This document shows positions 36,118 through 44,349 of a stretch of DNA of 64,000 nt, one piece after another; the first letter of the stretch is position 1; every line of letters begins with the position of its first letter. The notes beneath the pieces were generated by a model, which was given only the letters and a program-made list of their open reading frames with translations, was not told the origin of the DNA and ran no database searches. The stretch lies in contig JAYMNP010000001.1 of the NCBI GenBank assembly GCA_036941025.1, positions 3,246,501 through 3,310,500 on the forward strand, written 5' to 3'. The translations under genes and the position numbers were made by a program. This DNA is from Lachnospiraceae bacterium JLR.KK002. Its GTDB lineage: Bacteria; Bacillota; Clostridia; Lachnospirales; Lachnospiraceae.

Positions 36118-36566
36118 TGGGACACAGGTGGGACATTGTCCCAATTTTGTTCTATGCCCGTATTTTTGTCTGTAAGAAGTGGCGTTTTTCCCTCTGACCT
36201 CAATCTGCGGTATCTTGCCTTGCGTTCTGCATCGGACGAGCCTTTTCCTGTCATTTCCTGAATTTCCGGCATATAGTAAGTGTTATCTTCCAATACCTCC
36301 ACAAGCCCAAGCTGCATGAATGCCCGTATCGCCCTTTCCACTGTTCCTATCTCATGCCTTGTGAGCAGTGCGATCATCTCCGCAGAAAGCGGCGTCATCT
36401 CATTTAAGAGCAGTTTTCCGTTATGCTGCAATGATTTTAAATACAGCTTGAGCAGGATATTCACATATAAAACGCCATCTTTTGAACCTTCCAATACCAC
36501 AATCTCACGTTGGTCAAAAAAATCCTCTTTGAGCTTGAGGAAATAATATTTCTTATTCTCTGCCAT
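36115..36566 (-). CDS. Replisome-organizer N-terminal domain protein (3' end fused)
   Basis: ATG 36566 follows GGAAGGGGG and overlaps the mobA/mobL stop. Residues 1-120 (YYFLKLKEDFFDQREIVVLE, VLYVNILLKLYLKSLQHNGK, RHEIGTVERAIRAFMQLGLV) match the phage replisome organizer N-terminal domain used by element replication initiators. After VPPVSQF the frame is the antisense of the recombinase tail and ends at 35874, so the true C-terminus is lost. Function is doubtful. Confidence 0.7.
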
Positions 36567-38103
36567 AGCTGCCCCCTTCCTTTTTTATTCTTTTTTCCTC
36601 CCCAAGATTGGGAAGTATTTCATTCTGTTTTGCTTTTGCCCTCTGTACCATTGCCGCCTTGTCCGCAATCTCCGCAAGTTCCCCAAGAATGGCATCATCT
36701 TTTGCTAAATCGTGTGTTATCTTTGCACTTTCCGCTTTCAGTCCGTCAAGTTCCTTTTTCCACGTTTTCGGAAGCAGCTTATCCGTACCACTCATATTTT
36801 TCAATCCTGTCCGGTAGGAGAGCGCAGTTTCAATCTTGTCCGCATTTTTGTCATAATAAGACTGTTTCTGCCTGCCGGAAAGACTTTCGTATTTTTTCAG
36901 GTACTCTGCATATGGCTTGTAGGCTTGATAGATGTCTACGATATTGGATACTTTTTTCAGCTTTGCATTTAATTCACGCTGGTTGTGAATGTTATCGCTC
37001 CGCCGCTTTTTGGTGTCCTCTGCCAGTTTCCGCAAATCTTCAAGCGTTTCAATCTTATGTGATTGCAAAAATGCCACCATAACAGAAAAATCTTTTACAT
37101 TTCCTGCTTTCGTGTCTGTGCGCTGCCGGATATTGTTACCCTGAATAAAGGCGCTCCGGTTTTGCTGCCATTCCATAAGGATTGAAATTAAAGTGTCCGG
37201 TTTCTTTTCCTCTGCCGGTGTTTCTTTTTCTTCCTGTCCAACGGCTTTTTTCTCTTTTTCGAGGAACGTTATTTTATCCGTCAGACGCTCTATGTTCTCC
37301 ATGCTGGACAGGATAAGGGCGTTGATTTTTCTAATCTCCCTGTTCATGTTGCCGACTTCGGTTTTAATGCCCCTGCGCTCCATTGCGGTCACTGCCGCAC
37401 CCATATGGATTGTCGGTAAAAGGTCTATGCCCTGCCTTTCAAAAGAACGGTGTTCCGCCGTAATCTCATAGCCGTTCTTTTTGTAAAAATCAGTTTCAAT
37501 ATCCGCCCACAATGCCCGCCATTTTTCCACGTTTTCCCTGTCATCCCAATCAGTAGCGTAAACTTTATGTGACTTATAATCATTGCCTTTCTTTGTGGGG
37601 ATTTTCTGACCGTTTTTATCAAGGTCATATTCCCGCCAGCATTTCTTTTCTAAAAAAGTCCCGTCTTTTTGGAATGGGCGCATGGTAAGCATGAGATGAC
37701 AATGCGGGTTCGGGTTTTCATGGTCTGGATTGTGCAGATTCATATCAACAACCATTCTTTTATTTCTAAAAAATTCCGCGAGTGTTCTTGCCGCCTTTAA
37801 CCGTTCATCCGCATCCAGCTCACAGGGCAGAGAAAATTCAACTTCCCTTGAAAGCTGCGCCCTGCTTCCTTTTTCAAAATTTTCAACAGCGTTCCACAAA
37901 ACAGAACGGTCTTCAAATTCTTTTGGCGCATACTCCGGCAATAGGATTTCGGAATATATCACATGACCCTTCCTTGAAAAGTCTTTTACTTCACCATCAT
38001 ATTCGCAGTAAATTTTTGTTGCGCTCCGGTATGCGGCAGAAGCCACAGCCGACTGCGGCTTTTCCCCGCCCCTGCTGATTATCTTTGCGTTAAGATGTAT
38101 CAT
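36553..38103 (-). CDS. mobA: MobA/MobL (MobQ-type) relaxase
   Basis: The likely start is ATG 38103 (MIHLNAKIISRGGEKPQSAV), the standard family N-terminus; an in-frame ATG at 38139 adds 12 residues. About 516 residues. Motifs are SAVASAAYRSATKIYCEYDG (motif I) and VVDMNLHNPDHENPNPHCHL (the HxNPHCHL metal-binding HUH motif). The C-terminal half is coiled coil. It would nick the RSF1010-like site at 38182-38194 just upstream and remain bound to the 5' end. No lesion was seen. Confidence 0.9.
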   Translation of the reverse strand: MIHLNAKIISRGGEKPQSAVASAAYRSATKIYCEYDGEVKDFSRKGHVIYSEILLPEYAPKEFEDRSVLWNAVENFEKGSRAQLSREVEFSLPCELDADERLKAARTLAEFFRNKRMVVDMNLHNPDHENPNPHCHLMLTMRPFQKDGTFLEKKCWREYDLDKNGQKIPTKKGNDYKSHKVYATDWDDRENVEKWRALWADIETDFYKKNGYEITAEHRSFERQGIDLLPTIHMGAAVTAMERRGIKTEVGNMNREIRKINALILSSMENIERLTDKITFLEKEKKAVGQEEKETPAEEKKPDTLISILMEWQQNRSAFIQGNNIRQRTDTKAGNVKDFSVMVAFLQSHKIETLEDLRKLAEDTKKRRSDNIHNQRELNAKLKKVSNIVDIYQAYKPYAEYLKKYESLSGRQKQSYYDKNADKIETALSYRTGLKNMSGTDKLLPKTWKKELDGLKAESAKITHDLAKDDAILGELAEIADKAAMVQRAKAKQNEILPNLGEEKRIKKEGGSYGRE

Positions 38104-38159
38104 TTTGGTGCTTATCGGTATCTCCCTCCTTTTCTGCATTTTCTATCCCCGACGGAAAA

Positions 38160-38225
38160 ATGTAGCTGTGCTACATTTGACAAGGGCGCACTTATACACG
38201 CTTCGCGTGTGTGCGCCCTGCGGGG
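38160..38225 (-). promoter_or_regulatory. oriT: Candidate oriT with RSF1010/MobQ-type nic motif
   Basis: On the minus strand, 38194-38182 reads TAAGTGCGCCCTT, which contains the TAAGTGCGCCCT nic core known from RSF1010 and related MobQ plasmids. A CACGCTTCGCGTG hairpin lies on one side and a GTAGC-TGT-GCTAC hairpin on the other. It sits about 80 bases upstream of the relaxase gene, the usual place. Confidence 0.7.
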
Positions 38226-38387
38226 CTTTGCCTGCCTTACGGCAGACAACAGGGGAAACGACAATTCCCCTACGGGCGTTCCGCCCTACCCTTTAGTGAA
38301 CTTTGCGTTCAGATAAAGGCTAAAGAGCAGCCTTTATCTGCCCACAAAGTTTTATAATGCCGCCCGCCACGTTTCGGCAGATAATTT
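38226..38387. other. Non-coding spacer with a hairpin
   Basis: An AGATAAAGGCT/AGCCTTTATCT hairpin at about 38311-38340 lies between the oriT-like region and the DUF3847 gene. I see no gene. Confidence 0.4.
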
Positions 38388-38741
38388 CTATGAATGCTCT
38401 TTATTCATTTCCGTCGGGGATTGTGGGTTTACTTTTTCTGTCAAAATATTCTGCATCATCCGGCGGAAATACGAATCAGAAAAGAGAGTATTCAGAATAT
38501 CTTTTACTGAATCATCATTCAGGGAGGCAAGCTGTTCTTTGGTAATATTCAGCTTTTCTCTGATAAGGTATTCAAAGTGGCTTCCCCATACGATGTTGCG
38601 GTGTCGGCGTTCCTTTTCTGTCTTACCTTTTATCTGGTTAAGGAGTTTCGCCTGCCTATGTTTTGCAATGGCAAGCTCGGCTTTCGTTTTCTGCAATTCC
38701 GCATCAATTACCTCTCTGTTTCTTAATTTATTTTCGCTCAT
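38388..38741 (-). CDS. DUF3847 domain protein
   Basis: 117 residues, rich in K/R/E and helical. RHRNIVWGSHFEYLIREKL near residue 45-65 resembles the DUF3847 proteins that lie upstream of MobA/MobL genes in Firmicute mobilisable elements. It may be a relaxosome accessory factor or repressor; neither has been shown. Confidence 0.7.
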   Translation of the reverse strand: MSENKLRNREVIDAELQKTKAELAIAKHRQAKLLNQIKGKTEKERRHRNIVWGSHFEYLIREKLNITKEQLASLNDDSVKDILNTLFSDSYFRRMMQNILTEKVNPQSPTEMNKEHS

Positions 38742-38853
38742 TTTCTCACTTCCTCTCTGCCTGTAACGCTGTTAATATTGCATATCAATAACAGGCACAC
38801 AAAAGAGGACACCCGTATCCGGAATGCCCTCTCCTGTGTTTCATCACGCCTGT

Positions 38854-39075
38854 TTATTTTTCATCATAATCCGTCTTAAACCGTACCGTTATAAGCATAA
38901 CTTTCCGCACGAGCCTTTCGTACAGTTCCCTGTTGAATCTGCCTTCCTCAATGCTAAGCCTTGCCATGTACGGCTTGAACAGCCGAATCACCTCCTGCAT
39001 AGCAAAATAATCGCCATTTACTGCCTTTTCCAGTGTTTCAAAGGAAATGTCCCTGTCTTTAAATTTATTCTCCAT
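38854..39075 (-). CDS. Small helix-turn-helix protein (HTH_16-like, Tn916 Orf8-like)
   Basis: 73 residues (DISFETLEKAVNGDYFAMQE, VIRLFKPYMARLS). It overlaps the sigma-like gene upstream by 11 bases. Such pairs control conjugative and mobilisable elements. A similar pair is at 58323-58965. Confidence 0.75.
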   Translation of the reverse strand: MENKFKDRDISFETLEKAVNGDYFAMQEVIRLFKPYMARLSIEEGRFNRELYERLVRKVMLITVRFKTDYDEK

Positions 39076-39490
39076 GACACATTCCCTCCACCAGCCACCG
39101 GAGTGTTTTTACCGTATCATTCCTCCATTTGCAGACAGTGCTTTTTGCCAGACCGAGGATTCCCCCAATCTCCCTGTCCGTCCATCCGATGAAGTAATAC
39201 ATCAGCACAATCTGTAACTGTCTGTCCGACAGTTCCCTTAATGCCTGTGCCAAATCACCGTCCACTATGCCGATTTCATAGCCCATGACATAAAAATAGT
39301 CAGCGTGGTATGTATCAAAGATTTTATCAACCGTTTCCAACTGCTTTTCGGAAAACATCTCCATGTGCGATTCCCGTTCCGCCATGCGCTTGCGTTCGTT
39401 GTAATAGTTAATTTTTTCGTATCTCAATGCCATGCGGCAGTATGTCACAAACTGGCGCACCACCCTGTCTTTTTTATCTTTGTTTATCAA
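39065..39490 (-). CDS. Sigma-70-family-like regulator of a mobile element
   Basis: 141 residues. The C-terminal region-4-like HTH (LSDRQLQIVLMYYFIGWTDR, EIGGILGLAKSTVCKWR) is clear, and the N-terminus (VTYCRMALRYEKINYYNERK) matches Tn916 Orf7-like factors. It is probably the first gene of the mobilisation module. Confidence 0.8.
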   Translation of the reverse strand: MINKDKKDRVVRQFVTYCRMALRYEKINYYNERKRMAERESHMEMFSEKQLETVDKIFDTYHADYFYVMGYEIGIVDGDLAQALRELSDRQLQIVLMYYFIGWTDREIGGILGLAKSTVCKWRNDTVKTLRWLVEGMCHGE

Positions 39491-39580
39491 TGTCCTGTCC
39501 TCTATTTCTGAAAAATTGATTTATCTGAAACGAAGTTAGGACTGGCGGGGAACGGCAGTGTATTGTTGCTTTTAGAAACA

Positions 39581-39618
39581 GAAAAGCGCTCATTGGTTTT
39601 CTTCCAACAAACGCTTTC
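39581..39618 (-). terminator. Terminator after the lactate dehydrogenase gene
   Basis: A bulged stem GAAAGCG/CGCTTTTC with inner TTGG/CCAA is followed by TGTTTCT on the minus strand. It closes the eight-gene operon. Confidence 0.55.
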
Positions 39619-39651
39619 CCGCCTAAGTTTCAGTGTAAATATTCCTTTTTC

Positions 39652-40620
39652 CTAATTTGGGACAACTTCCAAATCAAGCTCTTCTGCAATTTTTCTTATA
39701 GTTTTTGCCGAATTGTGAAGTTTCTCCATTTCCTTTTCATTCAAAGAAATAGGAACATGGGTTTCGATTCCGTCTGCCCCTATAATAGCGGGCATACTAA
39801 GGGCAATTTCTTTAATCCCATAATTTCCATGCATGATAGAAGATACCGGAAGAATAGATTTTTCATCCCTTACAACGCATTCACAGATACGCTTAACCGA
39901 CATAGCAATTCCATAATAAGTAGCCTGCTTTTTAGAAATAATATCATAAGCGCTGTTTTTTACATCTTCCGCAATCTCCCGCATTGCTTCCTCATGGTTG
40001 AAATGTCCACGCATCTCACAAAAATCATTCAATGGAATACCAGATATATTCGTGCTGCTCCATGCTGCAATCTCACTATCCCCATGTTCGCCAATGATAA
40101 AGGAATGAATGCTACGGCTGTCTACCCCTAAATGTTTACTAAGCGCATATTTTAGCCTTGCGGTATCAAGAACCGTTCCGGAACCAATTACTCTTTTTTC
40201 AGGAAACCCGCTCAGCTTTACAGCAGCATAAGTAAGAATATCAACCGGATTTGATACAATCAGCAATATTCCTTTAAAATTGCGCTTTGCAATTTCAGGA
40301 ATGATGCTTTTGTAGATAGCAACATTTTTATGTACTAAATCGAGCCTTGTTTCATTCGGCTTCTGGTTTGCCCCGGCAGTCACAATGACAATAGAAGCAT
40401 CCATCAGGTCATCATAGCCTCCTGCATAAATCTTCATCTGTCCGGCAAACGGAACGCCATGCGAAATGTCCTTTGCTTCTCCGTCTGCTTTATCATAATT
40501 TGCATCAAGAAGCACCATTTCAGTGAACAGCCTGCTCTGCATCAGTGTAAATGCTGTTGCAGCGCCTACAAATCCACAGCCGATGACTGCTGCTTTTCTT
40601 GGGTTAATTGTTTTTATCAT
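39652..40620 (-). CDS. ldh: L-lactate dehydrogenase
   Basis: The start at ATG 40620 has GGAGG eight bases upstream; an ATG at 40635 precedes it. 322 residues. The NAD Rossmann motif AAVIGCGFVGAATAFTLM, the NPVDILTYAAVKLSGFPEKR loop and the catalytic GEHGDSEIAAWS (His) identify LDH. It reduces pyruvate to lactate with NADH. It begins two bases after the ferredoxin stop, so it belongs to the redox operon. That would place NADH disposal under the Crp/Fnr regulator. Confidence 0.93.
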   Translation of the reverse strand: MIKTINPRKAAVIGCGFVGAATAFTLMQSRLFTEMVLLDANYDKADGEAKDISHGVPFAGQMKIYAGGYDDLMDASIVIVTAGANQKPNETRLDLVHKNVAIYKSIIPEIAKRNFKGILLIVSNPVDILTYAAVKLSGFPEKRVIGSGTVLDTARLKYALSKHLGVDSRSIHSFIIGEHGDSEIAAWSSTNISGIPLNDFCEMRGHFNHEEAMREIAEDVKNSAYDIISKKQATYYGIAMSVKRICECVVRDEKSILPVSSIMHGNYGIKEIALSMPAIIGADGIETHVPISLNEKEMEKLHNSAKTIRKIAEELDLEVVPN

Positions 40621-40622
40621 CT

Positions 40623-40811
40623 CTATTCCTCCCATTCAATAGCGGAAACAGGACAGGAACGAACGGCATCCTGTACCATGCTTTCGTTTTCCGGTGCAGA
40701 GTCCTGATACCCCTCCGCCTTATCATCGTCATTCATACGGAATACATCAGGTGCCATCCCAACACACAGCCCGCATCCAATACAAGCATTCTGATCTACA
40801 TTCACCCTCAT
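40623..40811 (-). CDS. 4Fe-4S ferredoxin
   Basis: 62 residues. CIGCGLC and a later CPVSAIEW give four cluster cysteines as in Clostridium/Thermotoga-type mono-cluster ferredoxins. It is a low-potential electron carrier, transcribed with the cupin gene and ldh. Confidence 0.9.
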   Translation of the reverse strand: MRVNVDQNACIGCGLCVGMAPDVFRMNDDDKAEGYQDSAPENESMVQDAVRSCPVSAIEWEE

Positions 40812-40828
40812 GCCGCATCCCCCTTTCG

Positions 40829-41158
40829 CTAAAATACAACAACCAGCAACATTTTAAACTGCTCTTTACCCAAGACCGCATGAGGGTGTTTTGCGGGCAT
40901 TACAATAGATTCTCCCTCATGCAGTTCATACTTTTTGTCATCAATCGTAATCTCGCCAACGCCATCCAAACAAATCACAAAGGCATCACCACTGGACTCA
41001 TGGCTGCTGATTTCTTCTCCCTTGTCAAAAGAAAACAATGTGACACTCAGCGCATTATTTTGTGCTAAAGTCCTGCTTACAACCTGATTGCTTTGGTAAG
41101 CAACCTGTTCTTTTAAAACTAAAATTTCTGCCTTGTCTATATTTTTTATTTTTTCCAT
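40829..41158 (-). CDS. Cupin-domain protein
   Basis: 109 residues. SFDKGEEISSHESSGDAFVI and GESIVMPAKHPHAVLG are the two cupin motifs, with His and Glu residues that could bind a metal. The substrate is unknown. Single-cupin proteins of this sort are common in anaerobe stress operons. Confidence 0.85.
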   Translation of the reverse strand: MEKIKNIDKAEILVLKEQVAYQSNQVVSRTLAQNNALSVTLFSFDKGEEISSHESSGDAFVICLDGVGEITIDDKKYELHEGESIVMPAKHPHAVLGKEQFKMLLVVVF

Positions 41159-41203
41159 ACTGTTCGTTTGCTCCTTCCCTCAGCCTGATTTTTAACCACC
41201 CGT

Positions 41204-41440
41204 TCAAGATGTTTCTGTTTTCACCTCAAACCCATGTTTCTCAAAAGTTTCAAAAACTTTGTCCATAGGAATATTTTTTATGGCAGCTCCATTTGGTATC
41301 GTCATTACCTTACCCATTACAGCTAAAGACATAGGCTTTATAATTTCCTTAAACCCTGCTTCTGCCAATACCTCTTTTATTTCAGGATTTTCACTTACCA
41401 GCTCTGAAACTGTTTTTGTGAAATCAACAACTTTACCCAT
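41204..41440 (-). CDS. DUF1858-type protein
   Basis: 78 residues (TVSELVSENPEIKEVLAEAG, FKEIIKPMSLAVMGKVMTIP). It is a helical DUF1858 relative lacking the CxGC motif of the version at 42616. It lies four bases from the hemerythrin gene. Its role is unknown. Confidence 0.7.
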   Translation of the reverse strand: MGKVVDFTKTVSELVSENPEIKEVLAEAGFKEIIKPMSLAVMGKVMTIPNGAAIKNIPMDKVFETFEKHGFEVKTETS

Positions 41441-41444
41441 TCGC

Positions 41445-41990
41445 CTATCTCCTTTTTTCTAACCATGTAATATATTTCTCCTGTATGCCGTCCTGTTCCG
41501 CTTTTTTCTCAAACGTTCTTGTCTGTTCATCAATCTGCGCTTTGCATTCCTCTGACAGTGTTCGTAATGCATAAGTGTAGCAGACGGTATCTTCTTTCTC
41601 AATGTGACGCTGCAATAAATCCACATAACCCGATGCATGGGTGACGATATCCAGCTTTCCTTCTGTAGTCGGAACACTGGCATACTGCTTAACTGCGTTC
41701 TCCAATTCCCCGATATGGAATCTTCCGAAGTCATGTTCCACCAGCATTCCATTGCGCACCAGTTTTTCTGCAACAGGATCGGAATTATTAAGCATAAACC
41801 GAAACAATATCTGTTCTTCCTTTCCATGATGATGCTTGTCTGCATAAGTTCTTGCAAAATCAATACACTCCAGAAACTCCTGAACATCAATGTCTGCCCC
41901 CTCAATCACAGCACAGCAGGTTCTCCTTAAATGCTTAGTCAGTGCTACGATATTCTCATGTTCTTTCATCAGTAAATCAATTCCATACAT
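41445..41990 (-). CDS. Hemerythrin-domain protein
   Basis: 181 residues. The diiron pattern is visible: LMKEHENIVALTKHL (first His/Glu), YADKHHHGKEEQILFRFML (HHxxKEE), LVEHDFGRFHIGEL (HD) and LLQRHIEKEDTVCY (HxxKED). These proteins bind O2 or NO or repair iron-nitrosyl damage in anaerobes. It is a central gene of the Crp/Fnr-linked operon. Confidence 0.9.
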   Translation of the reverse strand: MYGIDLLMKEHENIVALTKHLRRTCCAVIEGADIDVQEFLECIDFARTYADKHHHGKEEQILFRFMLNNSDPVAEKLVRNGMLVEHDFGRFHIGELENAVKQYASVPTTEGKLDIVTHASGYVDLLQRHIEKEDTVCYTYALRTLSEECKAQIDEQTRTFEKKAEQDGIQEKYITWLEKRR

Positions 41991-41993
41991 TAT

Positions 41994-42605
41994 TTATCCC
42001 TCCTTAATCAATGTGAATGTCTGATTTCCTAAATATTTGCAGGAAAAACCGCTGCCCTCCAAAATACCTGCGACCAGCCTCTCCTTCAGGTCATAATAAT
42101 GACTGACATCTCCTTGTAATGCTTCCCAATATGGCAAATGTATATCCACAGTCTGTTTCCATACTACTGCCTCCTGACTTATGGAAACCACAGTATTAAC
42201 CCTGTCACAAGGCATTCCGTTCAATAGCAGATTATCTAAATGCCTATAAACTTCTTCTGCGCTTGTTTTCCCCGACAGTTTCCTGCTCCGTCCATACTCA
42301 TATGCAGCATTCGCAATATCCGGCATACATTCAGAATGGGCATCCATCGTTGAGATGACCAGAAAAGCAAGGCGGTTTTCAGCGGCAGCGATTTTATCCT
42401 GTAACCAGCCATGTATATTACTGTTATCAATCATATTTTCAAGACTGCCTTTCTCCACCGCCCCATACTTTTGTTCCATTTCGGAAAGAATGCCATCATC
42501 ATACCCGTTTTTGCTTATCATATCTGATAATCTTTCAACTAGCCCGTTTTGGAACTCTATTTTTCCGTATAGCCAGTGATGAATCGAACCTAAAAATGCG
42601 CTCAT
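41994..42605 (-). CDS. Uncharacterised 203-residue protein with a repeated IHxWLxxKI motif
   Basis: Three bases separate it from the hemerythrin gene. The N-terminus contains IHHWLYGKIEFQNGLVERL and, about 60 residues later, IHGWLQDKIAAAENRLAFLV, suggesting an internal duplication. The C-terminal half is alpha/beta (NTVVSISQEAVVWKQTVDIH, GSGFSCKYLGNQTFTLI). No known family was recognised. Paired His residues near the N-termini could bind metal or heme, which is only an inference from the operon. Confidence 0.6.
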   Translation of the reverse strand: MSAFLGSIHHWLYGKIEFQNGLVERLSDMISKNGYDDGILSEMEQKYGAVEKGSLENMIDNSNIHGWLQDKIAAAENRLAFLVISTMDAHSECMPDIANAAYEYGRSRKLSGKTSAEEVYRHLDNLLLNGMPCDRVNTVVSISQEAVVWKQTVDIHLPYWEALQGDVSHYYDLKERLVAGILEGSGFSCKYLGNQTFTLIKEG

Positions 42606-42615
42606 TGCACTCCTC

Positions 42616-42801
42616 CTATGAATTCAGCTTTTTCAAGAGTTCATCGGCATCCAGCCCATGCACCATGCAGGCATCCGCAAGGCTCTCCATCTGTGAGGAC
42701 GGGCACCCTAAACAGTGCATCCCCATCTGCATCAACACCTCTGCCGCCTCCGGTTTGGTTCTTAAAATTTCTCCAAGTAACATTTCCTTTGTGATTGCCA
42801 T
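42616..42801 (-). CDS. DUF1858 hybrid-cluster-associated redox disulfide protein
   Basis: 61 residues: LRTKPEAAEVLMQMGMHCLG and CPSSQMESLADACMVHGLDA. The CLGC motif defines the hybrid-cluster-protein-associated redox disulfide family, which acts near NO-detoxifying hybrid cluster proteins. No hcp gene is in this window. Confidence 0.88.
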   Translation of the reverse strand: MAITKEMLLGEILRTKPEAAEVLMQMGMHCLGCPSSQMESLADACMVHGLDADELLKKLNS

Positions 42802-42829
42802 ATTATTTTCCTCCTATCTTTCTTTCCTG

Positions 42830-43519
42830 TTACAACACTTGCACTTCCTGATTTTTTTCGCCAAACTTTTCTTTTATCTCGGTGCAGATTTCTTCCCTGC
42901 TTATGCCTCTTTGTTCCTGCGTCTTAATCATCTTATACGCTTGAAAAAGCGGTGAAGGTCCAATTTCCGAGCTGAAAAATCCGATCCCCTGATTCCATGC
43001 CAAAAGTTCAAACACATCATCCAGCGCTGCGGATTCAAGACCATAGATATATGCCTTTACCAGTTCCCGCACAGCCTGCCTCATTCTTCCTGCGCCAACT
43101 GCATTTGTCAGGGAAAGGAGCAGACGCATTTCATAGGGGAGAGTGCGCTTCTCACTCTGCCATGTTGCCTGCCAAAAATCCGCCGCGATACGCCCTAAGT
43201 CCTCATCAATCATAGGATAATTCAGCAATGCAAGCGGACGGTATGGTGCAGAGCCTTCCGGCTCTTTTTCCTCTGTCCGGTAAAACCAGACATGAAACTC
43301 ATTTTCTGCCAGCTTCTCTGTATGATGTATATACCCCAGCATATCCATCTCCTTATATAGCGGGTAAGGTTCAAAAGTCTGTATGACCTCAATTCCCTCC
43401 CCGGCTTTTAGCGTCATGGCACGTCTTTGTAAGCCGGGAAAGAAATTTCCCTGCACATGGCGTACATCCACTTTGAAGAAGTCTTTCTTTTTATCCTTCC
43501 ATTCCTCGTACTTTATCAT
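42830..43519 (-). CDS. DUF2249-domain protein, first gene of the redox operon
   Basis: 229 residues from ATG 43519 (GGAGGATATC upstream). The N-terminal ~70 residues (KVDVRHVQGNFFPGLQRRAM, LKAGEGIEVIQTFEPYPLYK) match DUF2249/TusA-like folds. The remainder (~150 residues, helical) is not recognised. DUF2249 proteins occur with hemerythrin and Hcp in nitrosative-stress gene sets. Its promoter is at 43559-43600. Confidence 0.8.
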   Translation of the reverse strand: MIKYEEWKDKKKDFFKVDVRHVQGNFFPGLQRRAMTLKAGEGIEVIQTFEPYPLYKEMDMLGYIHHTEKLAENEFHVWFYRTEEKEPEGSAPYRPLALLNYPMIDEDLGRIAADFWQATWQSEKRTLPYEMRLLLSLTNAVGAGRMRQAVRELVKAYIYGLESAALDDVFELLAWNQGIGFFSSEIGPSPLFQAYKMIKTQEQRGISREEICTEIKEKFGEKNQEVQVL

Positions 43520-43558
43520 GATATCCTCCTTTATTTATTTTCTTGCTTTGGTGATTAC

Positions 43559-43600
43559 ATTATAGTAAAATAAGCAGAGCAAGTATGTTTGAATTCAAAC
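43559..43600 (-). promoter_or_regulatory. Crp/Fnr-type activator site at -41.5 and -10 box of the redox operon
   Basis: A perfect 14-bp palindrome GTTTGAATTCAAAC occupies 43587-43600. On the minus strand a TATAAT lies at 43564-43559, giving a start near 43552. The palindrome centre (43593.5) is then about 41.5 bases upstream, the position of class II CRP/FNR activators. No good -35 box is present. It also overlaps the regulator's own 5' region. Confidence 0.75.
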
Positions 43601-43614
43601 AAAGAGGTGAGATT

Positions 43615-44289
43615 TTGGAAAAATTTTTAAACGTATTAAAAAAATGCCCGCTGTTTGCAGGATTATCCGATGACGAGATTTTAACCTCGCTAAAGTGTAT
43701 CGGAGCAAAAGTCAGAAAAAACGCCAAAAATCAATACATCCTTCAGGCAGGAGATTGTACGGACTGTATCAGCCTGCTTGCGTCTGGGACTGCTTTAGTC
43801 ATTCAGGAAGATTTATGGGGAAACCGGAACGTTATAACAAATCTTATGCCGGGCGACTACTTTGCCGAACCCTTTGCCGCCATTCCTGATGCAGTTCTCA
43901 GCGTCAGTGTTGTTGCGACAGAAAATTGTGAAATTGTGGAAATAAATATGAGCCGCCTGATTACCATGTGTTCCGCTGCCTGCAGCCATCATAACCGCCT
44001 GATTAAAAACCTGATTACAGCTTTTGCCCAAAAGACACTGTTGTTTAACGAGAAGATAACGCACATGAGCAAGCGAAAAACACGTGATAAGCTGCTTTCC
44101 TATTTATCTGCTGAAGCAGCCAGACAAGGATCACTTTCTTTTGACATTCCCTTTAACCGCCAGCAGCTTGCCGACTTCCTCTGTGTAGAACGTGCAGCAA
44201 TGTCTGTAGAATTATCAAAGCTGCAAAAAGAAGGGCTTCTGAAAACCTTTCATTCTCATTTTGAATTAAGTCCAAATGCCACAAATTAA
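43615..44289 (+). CDS. Crp/Fnr-family regulator
   Basis: The start is TTG 43615 after AGAGGTGAG; an in-frame ATG at 43585 overlaps the palindrome. 224 residues. Cyclic-nucleotide-binding-like barrel (QYILQAGDCTDCISLLASGT, MPGDYFAEPFAAIP) and C-terminal HTH_Crp (FDIPFNRQQLADFLCVERAA, MSVELSKLQKEGL). An N-terminal Cys pair (about C10 and C27) and CTDC near residue 49 exist, but no canonical FNR four-Cys cluster. It is divergent from the hemerythrin-LDH operon and is probably its activator. Confidence 0.88.
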   Translation: MEKFLNVLKKCPLFAGLSDDEILTSLKCIGAKVRKNAKNQYILQAGDCTDCISLLASGTALVIQEDLWGNRNVITNLMPGDYFAEPFAAIPDAVLSVSVVATENCEIVEINMSRLITMCSAACSHHNRLIKNLITAFAQKTLLFNEKITHMSKRKTRDKLLSYLSAEAARQGSLSFDIPFNRQQLADFLCVERAAMSVELSKLQKEGLLKTFHSHFELSPNATN

Positions 44290-44290
44290 A

Positions 44291-44326
44291 ACAGGTCAAT
44301 CTATACATAGCAGATTGACCTGTTTA
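44291..44326. terminator. Bidirectional terminator
   Basis: ACAGGTCAATCT pairs with AGATTGACCTGT, followed by TTT on the plus strand. It lies between the Crp/Fnr gene and the convergent HD gene. Confidence 0.8.
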
Positions 44327-44349
44327 CAAAATACATATTTGTTATCAAA

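Noticed and set aside
38211..38220. A second nic-like TGTGCGCCCTG on the plus strand
   Set aside because: Only a partial match to the nic core and part of the hairpin partner of the better site; kept only as a note.
42616..44289. Hybrid cluster protein system
   Set aside because: The redox-disulfide partner is present but no hcp gene is in the window, so the full system cannot be claimed.
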